64,000 nucleotides of DNA from Burkholderia sp. Bp8992 (GCF_003853705.1 NZ_QTQI01000018.1:62001-126000), one strand, 5' to 3'. Numbered from the stretch's first letter, positions 8,356 to 20,815 are shown. A program made the numbers and translations. The notes: generated by a model from the sequence alone, not told the origin.

Positions 8356-9699
8356 ATGGCACACGACATTCAATTTGCCGACGGCGCAGCGCCGTTCTCG
8401 CAAACGCAACAGTTCCACGACATCAAGAATGCCGCTCACGAACATCTGCTCACGCGGATTGAAGAACTGGGCGCCGAATTCGGTCGCTGGTCGCGACAGG
8501 CGATCAACCAGTTCGTCGATCTTGAGATCGACAGCTTCGTGCGGCTACGGCGGATCCCGCTCAACGAGAGTGAGGTGCGTGCCGTTGCCGAGGCGCTGAC
8601 GAAGGAGCTCGCCGGTTTCGGGCCGATCGAGGACCTGTTGGCGGACCCGCACGTCGAGGACATCCTGATCAACGGCTACAACGACATCTATGTGTCACGG
8701 CATGGGATCCTGTCGAAGCTGCCGATCCGCTTTACCGATAACGCCCATCTGCTGCGGATCGTGCGACGGATTCTCGCCCCGGTCGGTCGGCGGCTCGATG
8801 AATCGAATCCGATGGTCGATGCGCGGCTGCCCGACGGTGGCCGTGTCAACGTCGTGATCGAACCGCTGTCGATCGATGGTCCGGTCGTGTCGATCCGGAA
8901 GTTCCGGAAGGATCCGCTGAAGCCCGAGGACCTGCTGGGCAATGGCACCTACAACGAAGAAATCGGCCGGTTGCTCGAGGCCGCGGTCGAGGCGCGCTGC
9001 AACGTGCTCGTATCGGGTGGCACCAGTTCGGGCAAGACGTCGCTGCTGAACGCGCTTGCGTTTCATATCCCGATGGCGGAACGCGTCGTGACGATCGAGG
9101 ATACGGCCGAACTGTCGCTGAATCACCCGCACGTCGTGCGGCTTGAGAGCCGTCCAGGCGGATTCGACGGCAGCGGCGTCGTGACGATTCGCGACCTGTT
9201 GCGAAACACGCTGCGGATGCGGCCGGACCGAATCATCGTCGGCGAAGTGCGCGGCGGCGAAGTGCTCGAAATGCTGCAGGCGATGAATACCGGCCACGAC
9301 GGATCGATGGGCACCGTGCACGCGAGTTCGCCGCGCGAGTGCCTTTACCGGCTCGAGATGCTGGCCGGTTTCGCCGGTTTTCAGGGTACCGAAGCGAGTC
9401 TGCGCCGGCAGATCGCCAACGCGATCGATTTCATCGTGCAGATTGGCCGGCTGTCCAACGGTCGCAGGCGCATCCTGTCGATTACCGAAGTCACCGGCAT
9501 GTCGGACAACATCGTATCGACGCAGGAACTGTATCGCTACGAGGCGCGCGTTACGGCTGAGGGTGACGAGATCGATCATTGGGAGTCGCTCGGCATTCAT
9601 CCGCATTCGCCAAAGCTCGCGCGTTTCCGCAACTCGCTGGTGTCGAGCGGAGGTGGGTTCGGCGGCAGCTTCGGGCGAGGCGGAGGCTTCAATGTCTAG
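8356..9699 (+). CDS. tadA: TadA/CpaF secretion ATPase
   Basis: A cytoplasmic hexameric ATPase powering Flp pilus extension and retraction, 447 residues. A helical N-terminus is followed by the CpaF core ([20 protein letters not shown]). Then come Walker [14 protein letters not shown] near residue 221, an Asp box (TIEDTAEL), Walker B-like [16 protein letters not shown], and a His box ([14 protein letters not shown]). A GTG directly before the ATG could add one residue. The C-terminus is glycine-rich and overlaps the start of tadB by 8 bp. Confidence 0.95.
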   Translation: MAHDIQFADGAAPFSQTQQFHDIKNAAHEHLLTRIEELGAEFGRWSRQAINQFVDLEIDSFVRLRRIPLNESEVRAVAEALTKELAGFGPIEDLLADPHVEDILINGYNDIYVSRHGILSKLPIRFTDNAHLLRIVRRILAPVGRRLDESNPMVDARLPDGGRVNVVIEPLSIDGPVVSIRKFRKDPLKPEDLLGNGTYNEEIGRLLEAAVEARCNVLVSGGTSSGKTSLLNALAFHIPMAERVVTIEDTAELSLNHPHVVRLESRPGGFDGSGVVTIRDLLRNTLRMRPDRIIVGEVRGGEVLEMLQAMNTGHDGSMGTVHASSPRECLYRLEMLAGFAGFQGTEASLRRQIANAIDFIVQIGRLSNGRRRILSITEVTGMSDNIVSTQELYRYEARVTAEGDEIDHWESLGIHPHSPKLARFRNSLVSSGGGFGGSFGRGGGFNV

Positions 9700-10672
9700 C
9701 GCCACATTGCTCGCGCTGATGTTCGCGCTGATCTGCGCGGCGGCCGGGTTACTGCTGTGGCGCGGAAGCCAGGTGCGGGAAGGGCGCGCGCATACGCAAC
9801 GATTCTTCGACAGCCGAGTGGGCCAAGGTGCGCGTACCGAACTGCCGGCTGGCGACGCACGCACCATGCGTACCGCGGCGGCCGGTACGGTGAACGCGCA
9901 GGAGGCGGCACAGGGTTTGGCGCGTTGGCGCTCGTTGGTGTTCGGCGCGTGGACCGTGCTGTCCGATCGCGCGGGGCTCGATGAAATGCGCGCCGGCCTC
10001 GTGCTGGTGCTCGCTATCGTTGTGCTGCTCGCGCTGTGGGCGGGCATGGCCGGCGGGCTGCTCGCGGCAGCTGCTGCGATCATTGGGTGCGGGGTGCTGG
10101 TTGTGCTGTGGATCACGTCGCGCATCAGCCGGCGCCGCCTGAAGATCGTCCGTCAGTTGCCGTCGTTTCTCGACGGGATCGTTCGGCTCGTGACCCTCGG
10201 GAACAGCGTGCCGGCGGCTTTCCAGTCGGCGCTTCAGACGGCCGAGATGCCGCTGCGCCGCTGCCTCGACGACGTGTCGCGGATGCTGCGCTCGGGTGTC
10301 GAGATCGATCGCGCGATGCTGCACATTGCACACACGTACCGGATCCGCGAATTTGAACTGGTCGGTGCGGTGCTGCGCCTGTCGGTCCGCTACGGTGGGC
10401 GGGCGGACGTGATGCTCGATAGGATGTCTACGTTCATGCGCGACCTCGAGCAGGCCGAACGCGAACTGTCCGCGATGTCGGCCGAGACCCGGCTGTCCGC
10501 ATGGGTGCTGGCGCTGTTGCCGATCGCAGTCGGCAGCTTCGTCATCTCCACGAGCCCGCGCTACTTCACGGCGATGTGGAATGACGACTCCGGGCGCCAG
10601 CTGATTTATCTGGCGTTTGCGCTGCAGGTGGCGGGCGGTTTCTGGCTGTACCGGCTTGCGCGGCTGAGGTGA
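9692..10672 (+). CDS. tadB: Type II secretion F family platform protein TadB
   Basis: A 326-residue inner-membrane platform protein. The start at 9692 overlaps the end of tadA by 8 bp. An N-terminal membrane segment is followed by two central segments (VLVLAIVVLLALWAGMAGGLL and the adjacent helix), a T2SSF cytoplasmic domain (LPSFLDGIVRLVTLGNSVPAAFQSAL region), and C-terminal membrane helices. The long gene continuing upstream in this frame is only tadA read out of frame. It pairs with TadC to form the heteromeric platform that engages TadA. Confidence 0.93.
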   Translation: MSSATLLALMFALICAAAGLLLWRGSQVREGRAHTQRFFDSRVGQGARTELPAGDARTMRTAAAGTVNAQEAAQGLARWRSLVFGAWTVLSDRAGLDEMRAGLVLVLAIVVLLALWAGMAGGLLAAAAAIIGCGVLVVLWITSRISRRRLKIVRQLPSFLDGIVRLVTLGNSVPAAFQSALQTAEMPLRRCLDDVSRMLRSGVEIDRAMLHIAHTYRIREFELVGAVLRLSVRYGGRADVMLDRMSTFMRDLEQAERELSAMSAETRLSAWVLALLPIAVGSFVISTSPRYFTAMWNDDSGRQLIYLAFALQVAGGFWLYRLARLR

Positions 10673-10676
10673 ATCG

Positions 10677-11675
10677 ATGGATGCAAACCGTTTAGGCGCA
10701 CTGGCGCTGGTGCTCGGATCTGTCGGCGTGTTACTGCTTGCCGCGCTCACGATCGTTCGCGTCGTGCTCGTGCAGCGTGCCGAGCGCGCGCTGGTGAATG
10801 CGCTTGACCGCCGGACCGCGGCAATCGAAGCGGCTGCCGCGCGAGCCGGTTCCGCTGAGCCTGCGCGCGATGCGGCTGCACCTGCTGCTGCGCGCGGACG
10901 TTTCGCGGGACTGCGTGAACGCTTCGAAGATGTCGGGATGCGGTGGCTCGAGACCGGCTTCAGCCGATATCTGATTGCCGACGAAGACCGTCAACTGCTG
11001 GAGCAATGCGGTTTCGTCGACATCCGTGCGAGAGCGCTGTTCGTCAGTGCGCGCATCGTTTGCGCCATCCTGCTGCCGGTGCTCGCCGTGTTGATACTGG
11101 TCAGCCGAGGACACGAGGCGCGCTGGCCGCTCTGGATATCCTTCTCGCTCGTGACCGGCTACATGTTGCCGAAAGTATACGTGCGCCGACGAGCCGCCGC
11201 GCGCCGACAGGGCATTGCCGCCGAATTGCCGCTGCTCGTCGACATGCTGAGACTGCTGCAGGGTGTCGGTCTGTCGCTCGACCAGAGCATCCAGATTGTC
11301 ACGCACGATTTTCAGACCATGCTGCCCGTATTGTCGTGGGAGCTCGGAGTTGCGCAACGGCAGTTCGCGGCCGGACGCACGCGTGAACAATCGCTGCAAC
11401 GCCTCACGAACAGCTTCGACAACGAGGATCTGCGAGCTATCGTGCGATTGCTGATTCAGGTGGACAAGCATGGTGGCGCGGTGCAAGAGCCGCTGATGCA
11501 GTTTGGAGACCGGCTACGCGAAGGACGTCGTGCGACGCTGCGCGAGCAGATCGGCCGCCTGACGGTGAAGATGACCGGCGTGATGATCCTCACACTGTTG
11601 CCGGCGCTGTTGATCGTTACCGCGGGGCCCGGGATCATGACCGCGCTGTCCGCGCTTGCTGCGTTTCAGCACTGA
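10677..11675 (+). CDS. tadC: Type II secretion F family platform protein TadC
   Basis: A 332-residue membrane protein, second member of the TadB/TadC pair, starting 4 bp after tadB. It has an N-terminal membrane segment, an alanine-rich linker, two central membrane segments (ARIVCAILLPVLAVLILV and the next), a T2SSF domain (AAELPLLVDMLRLLQGVGLSLDQSIQI), and a C-terminal pair of helices ending MTGVMILTLLPALLIVTAGPG. The tight spacing supports co-translation. Confidence 0.93.
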   Translation: MDANRLGALALVLGSVGVLLLAALTIVRVVLVQRAERALVNALDRRTAAIEAAAARAGSAEPARDAAAPAAARGRFAGLRERFEDVGMRWLETGFSRYLIADEDRQLLEQCGFVDIRARALFVSARIVCAILLPVLAVLILVSRGHEARWPLWISFSLVTGYMLPKVYVRRRAAARRQGIAAELPLLVDMLRLLQGVGLSLDQSIQIVTHDFQTMLPVLSWELGVAQRQFAAGRTREQSLQRLTNSFDNEDLRAIVRLLIQVDKHGGAVQEPLMQFGDRLREGRRATLREQIGRLTVKMTGVMILTLLPALLIVTAGPGIMTALSALAAFQH

Positions 11676-11704
11676 CGCCGCACGAGGGGAAGGAGCGATA
11701 CAAG

Positions 11705-12532
11705 ATGAATCGATTTGGTTGTGTCCGCACGATCGCAGGGGCGACGGCGCTCGCGCTGCTTGCCAGCGGGTGCTCGTTGTTCAAGGAGTCCGGATACGGT
11801 ATCGGTGCGCAAGCCGAGCGCGGTGCGCTGATGCAGGCTGCTGCCGACAAGAGTGCGCCTCCCGATACGCCTGGCATGTACCTGGGCCTGATCGAGCGGA
11901 TGCAGGGTCAGGGGCTGTATTTTGCGTCACTGGCACACATCGATCAGTACGAGAAGCAATATGGCGCATCTCCGGACACGATCCTTCTGCGTGCCGACGC
12001 ATTGCGTGCGACCGGCCAGTACGACGCCGGCGTGGCCGCCTACACGAAGCTGCTGACAACACCGCTTGCCGCACGCGGCTATCGCGGACTGGGTCTGACC
12101 GCCGGCGCCCGCGGCGATTTTGCGCTTGCCGCGCAGCAACTCGAACAAGCGACGGTGCTTGCGCCGACCGACGCGGCGACGCTGTCCGACCTCGCATATT
12201 CGAAAATGCGCGAGGGCGATCTGGCTGGCGCACGCGTGCCGCTGCTGAAGGCAGCCGAACTCGAGCAGAAGAACCCGAAAATCCTCAGCAACTTTGTGCT
12301 CTATCTGCTCGCGAGCGGCCATACGAAGGACGCGCGGCGACTGATGGATCAACAGAAGCTTGCGCCCGCGGTGCGTGGCCAGATTCGCGACGACGAAACG
12401 AAGGTTGAGGCCGCGATGCGAGCAAAGCAACGTGCAGTCGCACACGTGCCGAGCAATGCGTCCGTGCCGTCGGTTGCGAGCAGCGACAACTTCGATCTTG
12501 CGGTGCCGCTGCTGCAGCGTTTCGCGCGATAA
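11705..12532 (+). CDS. tadD: TPR lipoprotein TadD
   Basis: A 275-residue lipoprotein: signal ending LALLASGC (Cys about 23), then helical tetratricopeptide repeats visible as FASLAHIDQYEKQYGASPDT, LRADALRATGQYDAGVAAY and similar units. TadD-type pilotins help the secretin reach or assemble in the outer membrane. The C-terminus is Ala/Val-rich and probably disordered. It sits 29 bp after tadC in the same operon. Confidence 0.9.
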   Translation: MNRFGCVRTIAGATALALLASGCSLFKESGYGIGAQAERGALMQAAADKSAPPDTPGMYLGLIERMQGQGLYFASLAHIDQYEKQYGASPDTILLRADALRATGQYDAGVAAYTKLLTTPLAARGYRGLGLTAGARGDFALAAQQLEQATVLAPTDAATLSDLAYSKMREGDLAGARVPLLKAAELEQKNPKILSNFVLYLLASGHTKDARRLMDQQKLAPAVRGQIRDDETKVEAAMRAKQRAVAHVPSNASVPSVASSDNFDLAVPLLQRFAR

Positions 12533-12555
12533 CGATGATATTCACGGAGGCCATC

Positions 12556-12885
12556 ATGTTTCACCTTTCCTCAATCCGCGTGCGAACCGTGTGCATCGCA
12601 TTCGCGTGTACGCTCGGTGCGGGCGTCGCGCATGCGCAAAGCGACATGCCGGCGTCCGAAATCGGTCATGCGACCAGCACGCTGCTCGACCTGCAGCGTT
12701 CGAATCGCGCGGCCGCCACGCCGCAGCCGATCGACGGCGCTGCCGGCACGTATGCGTATCAGCGCTATATCGACTCTTTCAAGTCACCGATTCCGCAGTG
12801 GTTCGGCACGATGTCGACGTCGGGCGGCGGCAGTGGCGGTGGCAGCGGTAGCGGCGGATTGTCCGGCGGCGATCTCGCGCGCTGA
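12556..12885 (+). CDS. DUF3613 domain-containing secreted protein of the tad locus
   Basis: A 109-residue protein from the ATG at 12556 with GGAGG five bases upstream; an ATG at 12535 is less likely because it lacks a ribosome site. A signal peptide (cut near AHAQ) is followed by a conserved-looking segment (GHATSTLLDLQRSNRAAA, AYQRYIDSFKSPIPQWF) and a glycine/serine-rich tail. This matches my memory of DUF3613 proteins encoded inside Tad loci. The exact role is unknown; it could be a periplasmic accessory or minor fibre component. Confidence 0.75.
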   Translation: MFHLSSIRVRTVCIAFACTLGAGVAHAQSDMPASEIGHATSTLLDLQRSNRAAATPQPIDGAAGTYAYQRYIDSFKSPIPQWFGTMSTSGGGSGGGSGSGGLSGGDLAR

Positions 12886-12898
12886 CGGAGCAAGAACG

Positions 12899-16115
<3,217 letters not shown>

Positions 16116-16169
16116 TTAATGAGATAAAATCGCGCTGAATTACAACGACTCGGGCGGGAATAAAACTTC

Positions 16170-16877
16170 ATGAGCCATATGACGGGGTTGGGGCGGGTGG
16201 GCGTGTTGCTTGCCCTGGTGGGAGGCATGCAGGGCGCGTTCGCGCAGGGGTTGGCCGGCAGCGATTCGTCGGCGGTGCAGCAGGCGTCGGCGCCGGTGGC
16301 GGCGATTCCGGTGATCGATCAGCAGGGCCAGACGTCGGTGCAGCCACAGGCGGGCGAATCGACGGGGCCGAGCACGGTCGACGACCTGCAGCGCCAGATC
16401 CAGGCGCACTCGCTGACGGAAATGCGCACGAGCTACAACGGCAGCTACGGTGCGAGCCTGCTGTTCAACGTGAAGGACGGTGCGTACTTCGTCGCGCTGT
16501 TCCAGCAGAAGGCGTTTTGGCGCGTGATCAAGACGTACGACGAAACGCGCGCGGAAGCGATCTATCGCGATTTCTCGCGTCAGGCGGAGCGGCTGGCCGT
16601 CAACGAACTGCGGGCGGCGAAGCTGGAATCGCAGAAGGCGCAAATGGACAAGCAGATCGAGGTCACGCAGGATCGCGCACGGCGCCTGCAGGCCGATATC
16701 TCGATCGCACGCCAGCAGCAGGCGGCGGTCGCGGATCGCCAGAAGAACGTACGCAACGAGACGGCGGCATTGCAGGCGCAGCAGGCCGAGCTCCAGTCGC
16801 AATTGCGCGCGTTGCAGCAGCAGGTGCGTTCGCTGCAGCGTGAGGCCGACGCGGGCCTGCCGACGACGGCACGCTGA
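16170..16877 (+). CDS. DUF2968 domain-containing secreted coiled-coil protein
   Basis: A 235-residue protein with an N-terminal signal peptide (cut near AFAQG), a proline/serine linker and a domain around residues 75-135 containing MRTSYNGSYGASLLFN and VALFQQKAFWRVIKTYDE. Residues about 140-230 form a long coiled coil (AARLESQKAQ-like heptads, AALQAQQAELQSQLRALQQQ). The domain matches remembered DUF2968 proteins of Burkholderia. Role unknown; periplasmic. It ends 45 bp before a strong bidirectional terminator shared with hfq2. Confidence 0.75.
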   Translation: MSHMTGLGRVGVLLALVGGMQGAFAQGLAGSDSSAVQQASAPVAAIPVIDQQGQTSVQPQAGESTGPSTVDDLQRQIQAHSLTEMRTSYNGSYGASLLFNVKDGAYFVALFQQKAFWRVIKTYDETRAEAIYRDFSRQAERLAVNELRAAKLESQKAQMDKQIEVTQDRARRLQADISIARQQQAAVADRQKNVRNETAALQAQQAELQSQLRALQQQVRSLQREADAGLPTTAR

Positions 16878-16921
16878 ACCCGGCAGCGGTGCGGCGACAT
16901 GCCGCGCCGGCTGCACCAGCA

Positions 16922-16956
16922 AAAAGGGCAAGCCGTTTGGCTTGCCCTTTTGTTTT
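16922..16956. terminator. Bidirectional rho-independent terminator between DUF2968 gene and hfq2
   Basis: A 13-bp stem (AAAAGGGCAAGCC / GGCTTGCCCTTTT) with a GTTT loop serves the convergent genes on both sides: T-tract TGTTTT on the plus strand and A-tract on the other. The last bases reach the hfq2 stop codon. Confidence 0.92.
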
Positions 16957-17509
16957 ACTGGCCGTCCGGCACGATTCGCCGGCGGCGTGTGACGATCACC
17001 GGACCGTTGCCGCCGCGGGAATCCGACGACGACGTGTTGCCGGATGCGTCGCCGCTGTCGCGCGGCGCGCCATAGCTTTCGCGCGGTTCGCGGGGCTCGC
17101 GCGGCGCACCGTAGCCTTCGCGCGGTTCGCGCGAGCCATAGCCTTCACGCGGTTCGCGGGAACCGTAGCCGCCGCCGTCGCCGCGCGATTCGCGCGGGCC
17201 GCCGTGCGAGCCGTACGGGCTGTGACCACCGCCTTCACGGCCGCCGGGGCGACCGCCCGTGCGCGGGCCGCGGGGACCGCCGCCGCCCGGGCGCGAGCCG
17301 CCCGTGTCGAGCTGGATGGTGGAAATCGCGCGCTTGTAGATGCCTTGCAGACCCACGGGGGTGCGCAGCATCACCAGGTACTGGTCGAACGACTCGATGC
17401 ACCCCGTCAGACGAATGCCGTTGACGAGATAGATTTCAACGCGCTTACGTTCCTTGCGCGCCGAATTGATGAAGTCGTTTTGCGGATGGGATTCTGCGGG
17501 ATTGGCCAT
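16955..17509 (-). CDS. hfq2: Hfq2-type RNA chaperone with long repetitive C-terminal tail
   Basis: A 184-residue protein; the Sm fold occupies about residues 8-70, with Sm1 [11 protein letters not shown] and Sm2 IYKRAISTI. Differences from classic Hfq are visible: YKHA becomes YKRA, FDQF becomes FDQY, and rim arginines read RKER. The remaining 110 residues are Gly/Arg/Pro-rich repeats such as EGYGSREPR and GAPREPREP, likely disordered and basic. Burkholderia is known to carry two Hfq proteins, the second of this length. The start at 17509 was chosen because the 21-residue upstream extension does not resemble Hfq. Confidence 0.9.
   Translation of the reverse strand: MANPAESHPQNDFINSARKERKRVEIYLVNGIRLTGCIESFDQYLVMLRTPVGLQGIYKRAISTIQLDTGGSRPGGGGPRGPRTGGRPGGREGGGHSPYGSHGGPRESRGDGGGYGSREPREGYGSREPREGYGAPREPREPRESYGAPRDSGDASGNTSSSDSRGGNGPVIVTRRRRIVPDGQ
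17040..17200 (-). repeat. Degenerate Gly-Tyr-Gly-Ser-Arg-Glu-Pro-Arg repeat in hfq2
   Basis: Repeated units of 24-30 bp encode EGYGSREPR and SYGAPREPR variants. The repeats are similar enough at DNA level for repeat-number variation between strains to be plausible. Confidence 0.75.
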
Positions 17510-17694
17510 TGAGGTGCGGCAGGAGCCTGCGTCAGAGAATATGTTGTGCGTGTGTGTGGCGTGTTCGTCCACAAGGCGTTTGGCGGAATTCTACCCTGTT
17601 CGATAGGGAAGCGCGCAGTCGTGATTGTGTCGAACCGTAACCCACTATAGACGTTCCAGCGCATTTTCGCGATTCGGCCGAATAGCTAAAGCCG

Positions 17695-17725
17695 TTTCGT
17701 TACGTCGCGTTACGACTCTCGCAGT
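17695..17725. promoter_or_regulatory. CGTTACG-containing upstream element
   Basis: Upstream of the PXPV gene is GCCGTTTCGTTACGTCGCG followed by TTACGACTC. A closely similar block (GGCCGTTTCGTAACGTAACG) occurs at about 2931-2951 upstream of the pilus genes. The shared word suggests a common regulator site, but this is visual inference only. Confidence 0.35.
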
Positions 17726-17804
17726 GCCGTATCACCTCGCCGCGTGCGGTGCGCTTACATTGAGCGCGCGCGCCGGGCGGGCCGGCGTATCAGGGATGCA
17801 GAAC

Positions 17805-18086
17805 ATGAACATGAGGCAATGGGCAGGGTGGGTCGGCGGCGTGGCGTTGCTGGCTTCCGGCAGTGCAATGGCGCATGTCGACCTGTCGGTCGGCATCGGC
17901 GTACCGGTCGCGCCGGTCTATGTCGAGCCGGCACCGGTCTATGTGGCGCCGCAGCCGGCCGTCGTCGCCTATCCGGGCTACGGATACGGCTACTACGGCG
18001 ATGACGACGACGATCGCTACCGGAAGTGGCGCAAGCACTATTACAAGCATTGGCGCAAGCACCACGGCGACGACGATGACGATTGA
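17805..18086 (+). CDS. PXPV-repeat, Asp/His/Lys-rich secreted protein
   Basis: A 93-residue protein; possible starts lie at 17796, 17805 and 17811, and I prefer 17805 because CAGGGA sits about eight bases upstream. A signal peptide (cut near AMAHV) precedes a short proline/valine repeat (APVYVEPAPVYVAPQPAVV), a Tyr/Gly patch and an acidic run. Then come basic RYRKWRKHYYKHWRKHHG and a final run of Asp. The charge pattern and His clusters hint at metal binding or envelope association; no function is established. It converges on the DUF1571 gene 27 bp away. Confidence 0.75.
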   Translation: MNMRQWAGWVGGVALLASGSAMAHVDLSVGIGVPVAPVYVEPAPVYVAPQPAVVAYPGYGYGYYGDDDDDRYRKWRKHYYKHWRKHHGDDDDD

Positions 18087-18113
18087 TCGCGGCGTCAACC
18101 GCGCCGGCGCGCA

Positions 18114-19031
18114 TCAGAACGCGTAGTCGGGGTTTTTCGGGTCGAATGCGGTGTCGTCGAGTGTGGTCGGCGCGATTTTCTCGATGACGATCCGCTCGAA
18201 GATCTTGCCGTCGTTGTCATAGGACTCGACGGTCCGGAAATAGGGCGCGTGCAGGTCGAGCCCGAGGACTTCCTTCTTCGCGTAGAACTGCGGCCGGCCG
18301 GTCGGCGTCTCGTAGGTGAGCGCGACCACGCGCACGCCGCCGATCGATTTCGCTTCGACCTGGGTCGGCCGCTGCACGCCGGCTTCCAGATACTTCTTCC
18401 CTTCGGTCAGGTACAGGTTCGTGATGAACTCGGTGCCGAGATCCTTCACCTGGTGATTCGACTGCGCACGCGCCAGCGCGCCGTCGAGCGCCGTCCACAG
18501 CGGAATCTTGCCGAGCAGGCCGCCGAGATGGCCGTACATCTCGTCCTTGCGCTGCGTCGTGTCGTAGATCGTCTCCTGTCCCGCATGCGCGCCGCCCGGC
18601 AACCATTTCGCATACACGCGCAGCGGCTCGCGGGTGGTCTTCACCAGCATGCGGTCGGGCGTGTCGGACCATTTCCCGCTGATGCGCTCCTGGCGCACCA
18701 TCGTGAACTGGTACGCCGGATAGCCGTTAGGACCATTGCGGATATAGAGCGGCACGGCGAGCGGGTCGAGCGCCTTGAAGAGCGCGGTGAGCGTCGCGTC
18801 GTCGAGCTGCGCGAGCGTGCCGCGCTGCGCGGCCGTGCGCAGCCAGCCTGCCTGTTGCGCGAGCGGCTCGCGCGTGACTTTCGCGAGGTCCGCCGGCAGC
18901 GCGACCTCGTGTGCCGCACTCGCGGTATCGGCCGTTTCCTGCGCGTGCAGGCCCGCGTGCGCGAGCGACAGCAGGCCTGCGACGGCCGCGGCGGCGGCAT
19001 GCCGTGCGCGGCGCTTCATTCCTTCGTTCAT
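18114..19031 (-). CDS. DUF1571-like periplasmic protein
   Basis: A 305-residue protein with a GGGAG ribosome site nine bases before the ATG at 19031. A signal peptide (cut near LHAQE) is followed by a domain including MVRQERISGKWSDTPDRMLV, LRVYAKWLPGGAHAGQE and YDTTQRKDEMYGHLGGLLG. These resemble the DUF1571 family as I remember it. The gene is 29 bp downstream of fadD and probably co-transcribed, suggesting a link to lipid or envelope metabolism. The much longer ORF containing it reads out of frame through fadD and is not real. Confidence 0.75.
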   Translation of the reverse strand: MNEGMKRRARHAAAAAVAGLLSLAHAGLHAQETADTASAAHEVALPADLAKVTREPLAQQAGWLRTAAQRGTLAQLDDATLTALFKALDPLAVPLYIRNGPNGYPAYQFTMVRQERISGKWSDTPDRMLVKTTREPLRVYAKWLPGGAHAGQETIYDTTQRKDEMYGHLGGLLGKIPLWTALDGALARAQSNHQVKDLGTEFITNLYLTEGKKYLEAGVQRPTQVEAKSIGGVRVVALTYETPTGRPQFYAKKEVLGLDLHAPYFRTVESYDNDGKIFERIVIEKIAPTTLDDTAFDPKNPDYAF

Positions 19032-19060
19032 CGACAGCGTCTCCCGGAGCGATGGTTCGT

Positions 19061-20815
19061 TCAGCCTTGCTTCGCGGCCTTGACTTTGGCGAGCTCCTCG
19101 TCGCGCAGCGCTCGGCGCAGGATCTTGCCGACGTTCGTCTGCGGCAGCGCGTCGCGGAACTCGACGAATTTCGGCATCTTGTAGCCGGTCAGGTTCTTGC
19201 GGCAGTGCGCGAGCACGTCGTCGACGGTCAGCGACGGGTCGCGGCGCACGACGAACACCTTGATCCGTTCGCCCTGTACTTCGTCCGGAATGCCGATCGC
19301 GGCGGCCTCGCTGATGCCCGGATGCATCACGAGCACTTCCTCGATCTCGTTCGGATACACGTTGAAGCCCGACACGAGGATCATGTCCTTCTTGCGGTCG
19401 ATGAGGCGGACGAAACCGCGCTCGTCCATCACGCCGATGTCGCCGGTGCCGAGCCAGCCGTCGGCGTCGATGACCTTGGCCGTCTCGTCCGGGCGCTGCC
19501 AGTAGCCGAGCATCACCTGCGGGCCGTGCACGCACAGCTCGCCCGGCTCGCCGACGGGCGCCCAGGTGCCGTCCTCGCGACGAAAGCGCACGATCGTCGA
19601 CGGCGCGGGCAGGCCGATCGAGCCGCTGAACGCGGCCATGTCGTTCAGGTCCACGGGGTTCATCGTGACGATGGGCGAGCATTCGGTGAGCCCGTAGCCT
19701 TCGACGACCGGTCGCCCCGTCACCTGCTGGAAGCGTTCCGCGACCGCGCGCTGCATCGCCATCCCGCCGGCCATCGCGAGCTTGAGCTTCGAGAAGTCGC
19801 GCTGGCGGAATTCCTCGTTGTCGAGGAACGCGTTGTACAGCGTGTTGATGCCGGTGATGCCCGTGAACGTTTCGTTGCGGATGATCTTCATCACCATCTT
19901 CATGTCGCGCGGGTTCGCGATCAGGATGTTGCGCCCGCCGAGTCCCATGAAGATGAACGCGTTTACCGTCAGCGAATAGATGTGATACAGCGGCAGCGGC
20001 GTGAGCACGGTTTCGACGTCGCCCGACACCTGGTCGGCGATCCACGCCTTCGCCTGCAGCAGGTTCGCGATCAGGTTGCCGTGCGTGAGCATCGCGCCTT
20101 TCGCGACGCCGGTCGTGCCGCCCGTGTACTGCAGGAACGCGAGGTCGTCGCGTGTCGTCTGCACGGGTTGCGGCTTGACGCGCGCGCCGAGCGCGAGGGC
20201 CGAGCGCAGCCGGACGGCCTGCAGCAGGTGGTAGGCCGGCACGAGCTTCTTCACGTGTTTCAGCACGAAATTGATCAGGCGTCCTTTCGCATTGAAACCG
20301 TCGGCGAGCAGGTCGCCGAGCGCGGTGACGACGATGTTCTTCACCTGCGTTTCCGGCAGTGCGTCCTGCAGCGTGCGCGCGAAGTTCTCGAACACGACGA
20401 TCGTCTGCGCGCCGCTGTCCTTCAACTGGTGTGCGAGCTCGCGCACGGTGTAGAGCGGGTTGACGTTGACGACGATCGCGCCGGCCTTCAGCGTGCCGAA
20501 CAGCGCGACCGGGTACTGGAACGTGTTGGGCAGCATGATCGCGACGCGGTCGCCCGGCTTCACGCCGAGGCTTTGCAGATACGACGCGAATGCATCAACT
20601 TTCTGCGCGAGCGTGCGGTAGGTCATCGACGCGCCGGCGCTCACGTAGGCGACGCGATCGGCGAAGCGGGTCGTGCATTCGTCGAAGAACTGCACGAGCG
20701 ACGCGTATTGCGCGACGTCGATTTCGTGCGGGACGCCGGGCGGATATGACGCGTACCAGATGCCGTCGGTGTTCGGCGGGATCTGCGCCGCTGTGGTTGC
20801 TGCGGAAGATGACAT
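19061..20815 (-). CDS. fadD: Long-chain fatty acid--CoA ligase (AMP-binding)
   Basis: A 584-residue acyl-adenylate-forming enzyme that activates fatty acids to acyl-CoA for degradation or lipid synthesis. The start at 20815 has GGAG eight bases upstream; the longer frame adds an unlikely 42 residues. Visible ANL motifs are YTGGTTGVAKGAM near residue 230, EGYGLTECSP, TGDIGVMDERGFVRLIDRKKD, and the C-terminal lysine region KNLTGYKMPKFVEF with GKILRRALR. The TetR gene lies upstream on the same strand and is the likely regulator. Confidence 0.93.
   Translation of the reverse strand: MSSSAATTAAQIPPNTDGIWYASYPPGVPHEIDVAQYASLVQFFDECTTRFADRVAYVSAGASMTYRTLAQKVDAFASYLQSLGVKPGDRVAIMLPNTFQYPVALFGTLKAGAIVVNVNPLYTVRELAHQLKDSGAQTIVVFENFARTLQDALPETQVKNIVVTALGDLLADGFNAKGRLINFVLKHVKKLVPAYHLLQAVRLRSALALGARVKPQPVQTTRDDLAFLQYTGGTTGVAKGAMLTHGNLIANLLQAKAWIADQVSGDVETVLTPLPLYHIYSLTVNAFIFMGLGGRNILIANPRDMKMVMKIIRNETFTGITGINTLYNAFLDNEEFRQRDFSKLKLAMAGGMAMQRAVAERFQQVTGRPVVEGYGLTECSPIVTMNPVDLNDMAAFSGSIGLPAPSTIVRFRREDGTWAPVGEPGELCVHGPQVMLGYWQRPDETAKVIDADGWLGTGDIGVMDERGFVRLIDRKKDMILVSGFNVYPNEIEEVLVMHPGISEAAAIGIPDEVQGERIKVFVVRRDPSLTVDDVLAHCRKNLTGYKMPKFVEFRDALPQTNVGKILRRALRDEELAKVKAAKQG

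Noticed and set aside
18114-20045. 643-residue minus ORF fusing fadD antiframe with the DUF1571 gene
   Set aside because: The first 338 residues are an out-of-frame reading of fadD; the real gene begins at 19031 with a ribosome site and signal peptide.
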